DNA from: Bradyrhizobium sp. JYMT SZCCT0180
Lineage (GTDB): Bacteria > Pseudomonadota > Alphaproteobacteria > Rhizobiales > Xanthobacteraceae
Assembly: GCF_018130165.1 (NCBI RefSeq)
Contig: NZ_JAFCLZ010000009.1
Location: 186,001 to 250,000, forward strand
Length of the DNA: 64,000 nt
Reading direction: 5' to 3'
In this document: positions 61,995-64,000 of the stretch, in pieces
How the letters are laid out: the number at the start of each line of letters is the position of its first letter
How positions within the stretch are numbered: the stretch's first letter is position 1
Notes under the pieces: generated by a model
The model's input: the letters and a program-made list of their open reading frames with translations, nothing else
What the model was told of the DNA's origin: nothing
The model's database searches: none
Position numbers and translations under genes: made by a program

Positions 61995-63461
61995 TCATTG
62001 TTGCGGCAGCAGTCTGCCGGCGCTGCGCACCATATCGGGATATCGCCGAATGGCTGACGGCACCTTTGCCGCGGTCGAACGATTGGCGGGACTCATAATA
62101 AACTCCTCCTGCAACCTTTGAACAACCCATCTCGAGTGCAGCGCCGTCACCTCATCGTTTAGATTGTTCAGTCCTCGCTCGGAGTGCACAACGAAATCGC
62201 TAGCTAGAGTGACGCCCGAAACGCTTGCAGGCTGTTCACCGCGTCGAAGTGGCCTGAAGGCTATTCTCCACTCGAACTGATCTCCGCCCAGTTTTTGCGC
62301 AAGTCGGTTGAGGCTCGTGGCGAAGTTGCCGTCAAGCGCCAGATGTTGCTTCTGTTGATGCGCGACTGCTAGGGGAAATAGGACGGCCATTTCAAGCTTC
62401 AACTGACTATTCCATGCGGTAACGACGCTCCGGAGTATGTCGTAGACCTGTTCGATATCGCGAAGAGACAGTCCAAAAAAATCAAAGCCGCCGGTCAAAT
62501 AACTTGGAATATCCGTGCTTTCGGGAAGCGAAATCTTGGCGGGATCGAGTGGTATCTGCTCAAACAAGCCATGGACAAAATCCCCTTTTGAGGTCTCATC
62601 GAAATAATAGGTACGATTGAAAAATCGCGAAAGGTAGCCTCCGCTGTTGAAACCCCCGCCGTAGACGGCGCCGATTGAATGGCTGAGCTGTACCGTATCT
62701 GTGGCGACGACAAAAACGACCTGGTCGATCTCGAAGAGGTGCTTCATTCGCTCCAGCATTGCGATTGCGAAGGGAGGACGGCAGCGATCGAGTTCGTCGA
62801 CTAGGACGAAAAGAGGGAGCGGCTGATTCTTGGCGGCGGCCACCTTGAGGAATTCGGAGAGGCTATCGCGAAATTTTGCAATGGTCCTTTTCCCTTCGCG
62901 AAAGGTAGCCAGTAAGGCTTTGCCCTGTTCGTCTAGGATGTCGCCCAAGGACTTTGCTAATGCGTCAGCGGCCTTGTCGGAGTCGGCGGGGACACCGGTT
63001 TGCAAGATGGAGCCAATTTCCTCAATTCCAGAGCCGATGACTTTTTTTGCAATTTGGATGGTGGCGCCCTTGGCCGCCGCGACTGCTATGGCGGCACCAG
63101 TTCGCTTGGCCTCGTTCCAGCGGTCTCGCGCGCGCCTCTCGCGCTTCACCAGAGGAGTAACGGCGATGTCGATCGCATCCATGACGGACAAAAGTGGATC
63201 GTCAGCATGGTCATCCTGCCAGGCATTTACTTCGGCAACGAGGAATCCATCACCCCGCAACATTTGACCGAAACGGGAAAGAAAGAACGATTTTCCCTGT
63301 CCCCATTGAGCATCTATGTTGAGGACGTAAGAGGCGGGGAGGCCAGCTTTCTCCCGCTCAACAATGCGGTTCAAGAGAAACGATTTGAGAAATCCAGCAT
63401 CTGCCGCTCTCCCAAGACGGTCTCGAGCCCAAATCTCATCAATAGCCGGCGCGGCAGTCAT
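61995..63461 (-). CDS. KAP-family P-loop NTPase, possible phage-defence protein
   Basis: GGAGGGAAGC precedes the ATG at 63461. The 488-residue protein has Walker A AQWGQGKS at residues 51-58 and Walker B FVLVDELDR at about 218-226. Between them is the long insertion typical of KAP NTPases, and LRDIEQVYDILRSVV lies downstream. The insertion here (about 120-145) is Ala-rich but only weakly hydrophobic. KAP proteins include PifA of plasmid F, which excludes phage T7, and many other members occur on mobile elements. A defence role is therefore plausible but is inferred. It appears to stand alone, with the next genes upstream in the same direction at 63649-63967. Confidence 0.85.
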   Translation of the reverse strand: MTAAPAIDEIWARDRLGRAADAGFLKSFLLNRIVEREKAGLPASYVLNIDAQWGQGKSFFLSRFGQMLRGDGFLVAEVNAWQDDHADDPLLSVMDAIDIAVTPLVKRERRARDRWNEAKRTGAAIAVAAAKGATIQIAKKVIGSGIEEIGSILQTGVPADSDKAADALAKSLGDILDEQGKALLATFREGKRTIAKFRDSLSEFLKVAAAKNQPLPLFVLVDELDRCRPPFAIAMLERMKHLFEIDQVVFVVATDTVQLSHSIGAVYGGGFNSGGYLSRFFNRTYYFDETSKGDFVHGLFEQIPLDPAKISLPESTDIPSYLTGGFDFFGLSLRDIEQVYDILRSVVTAWNSQLKLEMAVLFPLAVAHQQKQHLALDGNFATSLNRLAQKLGGDQFEWRIAFRPLRRGEQPASVSGVTLASDFVVHSERGLNNLNDEVTALHSRWVVQRLQEEFIMSPANRSTAAKVPSAIRRYPDMVRSAGRLLPQQ

Positions 63462-63648
63462 TTCGCTTCCCTCCGAATCGGGGTGTCCCCAACGTTGACA
63501 CGCGAAGATGGAACCTACCGAGGATTGTCGGGCCTTCTCCCGCTATTCACAGGAGCGTTTGGCGCTGTGGCGGGGCGGACCTTCGCCCCGAGGTAAGGAA
63601 CGTCATTGGCCAAGACGTGCCCGGGCGGCAGGCACCGGCAAGCAAGTC

Positions 63649-63819
63649 TCAATAAATGTAGGGGCGATAATGCGATTTGGTCTTTAGGGAAAACCCGCGC
63701 GCCGTCTGGCGCGCATAGATTTGGGCCAGAGACAGCATGTAGGCAACCTCGGGCGCTCCGAGACCGGCCTGAAGCCAATGCGCCACAAATGGGCGCCAGT
63801 CTGGATCAGCCTCAAGCAC
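63649..63819 (-). CDS. Possible small protein of unknown function
   Basis: From a GTG at 63819 the frame encodes 56 residues: VLEADPDWRPFVAHWLQAGL, APEVAYMLSLAQIYARQTAR and KTKSHYRPYIY. The composition looks protein-like, helical with many aromatics. The frame is open upstream to 63865 without another good start. The preceding frame ends inside its first codons (GTGCTTGA), an arrangement seen in coupled genes. No domain is recognised. Confidence 0.4.
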   Translation of the reverse strand: MLEADPDWRPFVAHWLQAGLGAPEVAYMLSLAQIYARQTARGFSLKTKSHYRPYIY

Positions 63820-63967
63820 GTTGTATTTCTCGGGCAGCCTTGCTCGCGCTGACGTACCTATTCACTTGGTTTGGAGATCGATCCGTACGCACTCCGCCAA
63901 GGCCAGAGGCTCGGGCCTGGTGGTAGCCAAAGCCCATCCTAAGACTGGTCGGATCATCATTCGCCAT
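63812..63967 (-). CDS. Possible 51-residue protein coupled to the gene at 63649
   Basis: The frame encodes MANDDPTSLRMGFGYHQARA, then SGLGGVRTDRSPNQ and SASKAAREIQRA. Its stop overlaps the GTG start of the next frame. There is no strong ribosome-binding site. I list it because of the coupling geometry. The region beyond 63967 holds nothing I can name. Confidence 0.3.
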   Translation of the reverse strand: MANDDPTSLRMGFGYHQARASGLGGVRTDRSPNQVNRYVSASKAAREIQRA

Positions 63968-64000
63968 TCTCGGGGTCTCGCTCGATGTTCTAGCGACGTC

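Overview
The window looks like a chromosomal segment of a high-GC alphaproteobacterium, most probably Bradyrhizobium or a close relative. The basis is the set of transporter and enzyme families on the left and, above all, the many short proteins on the right (zinc ribbons, single-span peptides, RHH proteins) that I associate with Bradyrhizobium accessory DNA. That identification rests on recognition, not on a search.

Left part (1-10.1 kb): an ABC importer operon for a sugar-like solute on the minus strand (solute-binding protein and two permeases, the second cut by the window edge), a secreted Spy/LTXXQ-like protein, a VOC protein, a decayed acyl-CoA dehydrogenase gene preceded by the tail of an MFS transporter gene, a PilZ protein, a Bug/TctC periplasmic receptor, a DsbA-type oxidoreductase and a LuxR-type regulator.

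Centre (10.3-46.2 kb): a surface-adhesion island. A 4852-residue VCBS/cadherin/RTX adhesin without a signal peptide (a probable type I secretion substrate) is followed by a small secreted protein, then by a 6099-residue filamentous-haemagglutinin-type TpsA exoprotein and, 15 bp later, its TpsB/FhaC-type outer-membrane transporter. The two giant genes cover about half the window. An aspartate dehydrogenase gene and a small conserved gene follow.

Right part (47.5-64 kb): tRNA-Ser(UGA), then a tyrosine integrase with a co-transcribed regulator, facing a divergent operon of an excisionase-like protein, small phage proteins and a winged-helix replication-like protein whose gene holds iteron-like repeats. 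Next come a possible small terminase and a large terminase, but no portal, capsid or tail genes. This is compatible with a phage satellite or a reduced prophage. Beyond about 55 kb lies a patchwork of proteins mostly under 100 residues, with duplicated and truncated copies, several intrinsic terminators of one sequence type, a frameshifted ATP-dependent DNA ligase gene, and a KAP-family P-loop NTPase that could be defence cargo. The right end of the element was not found.
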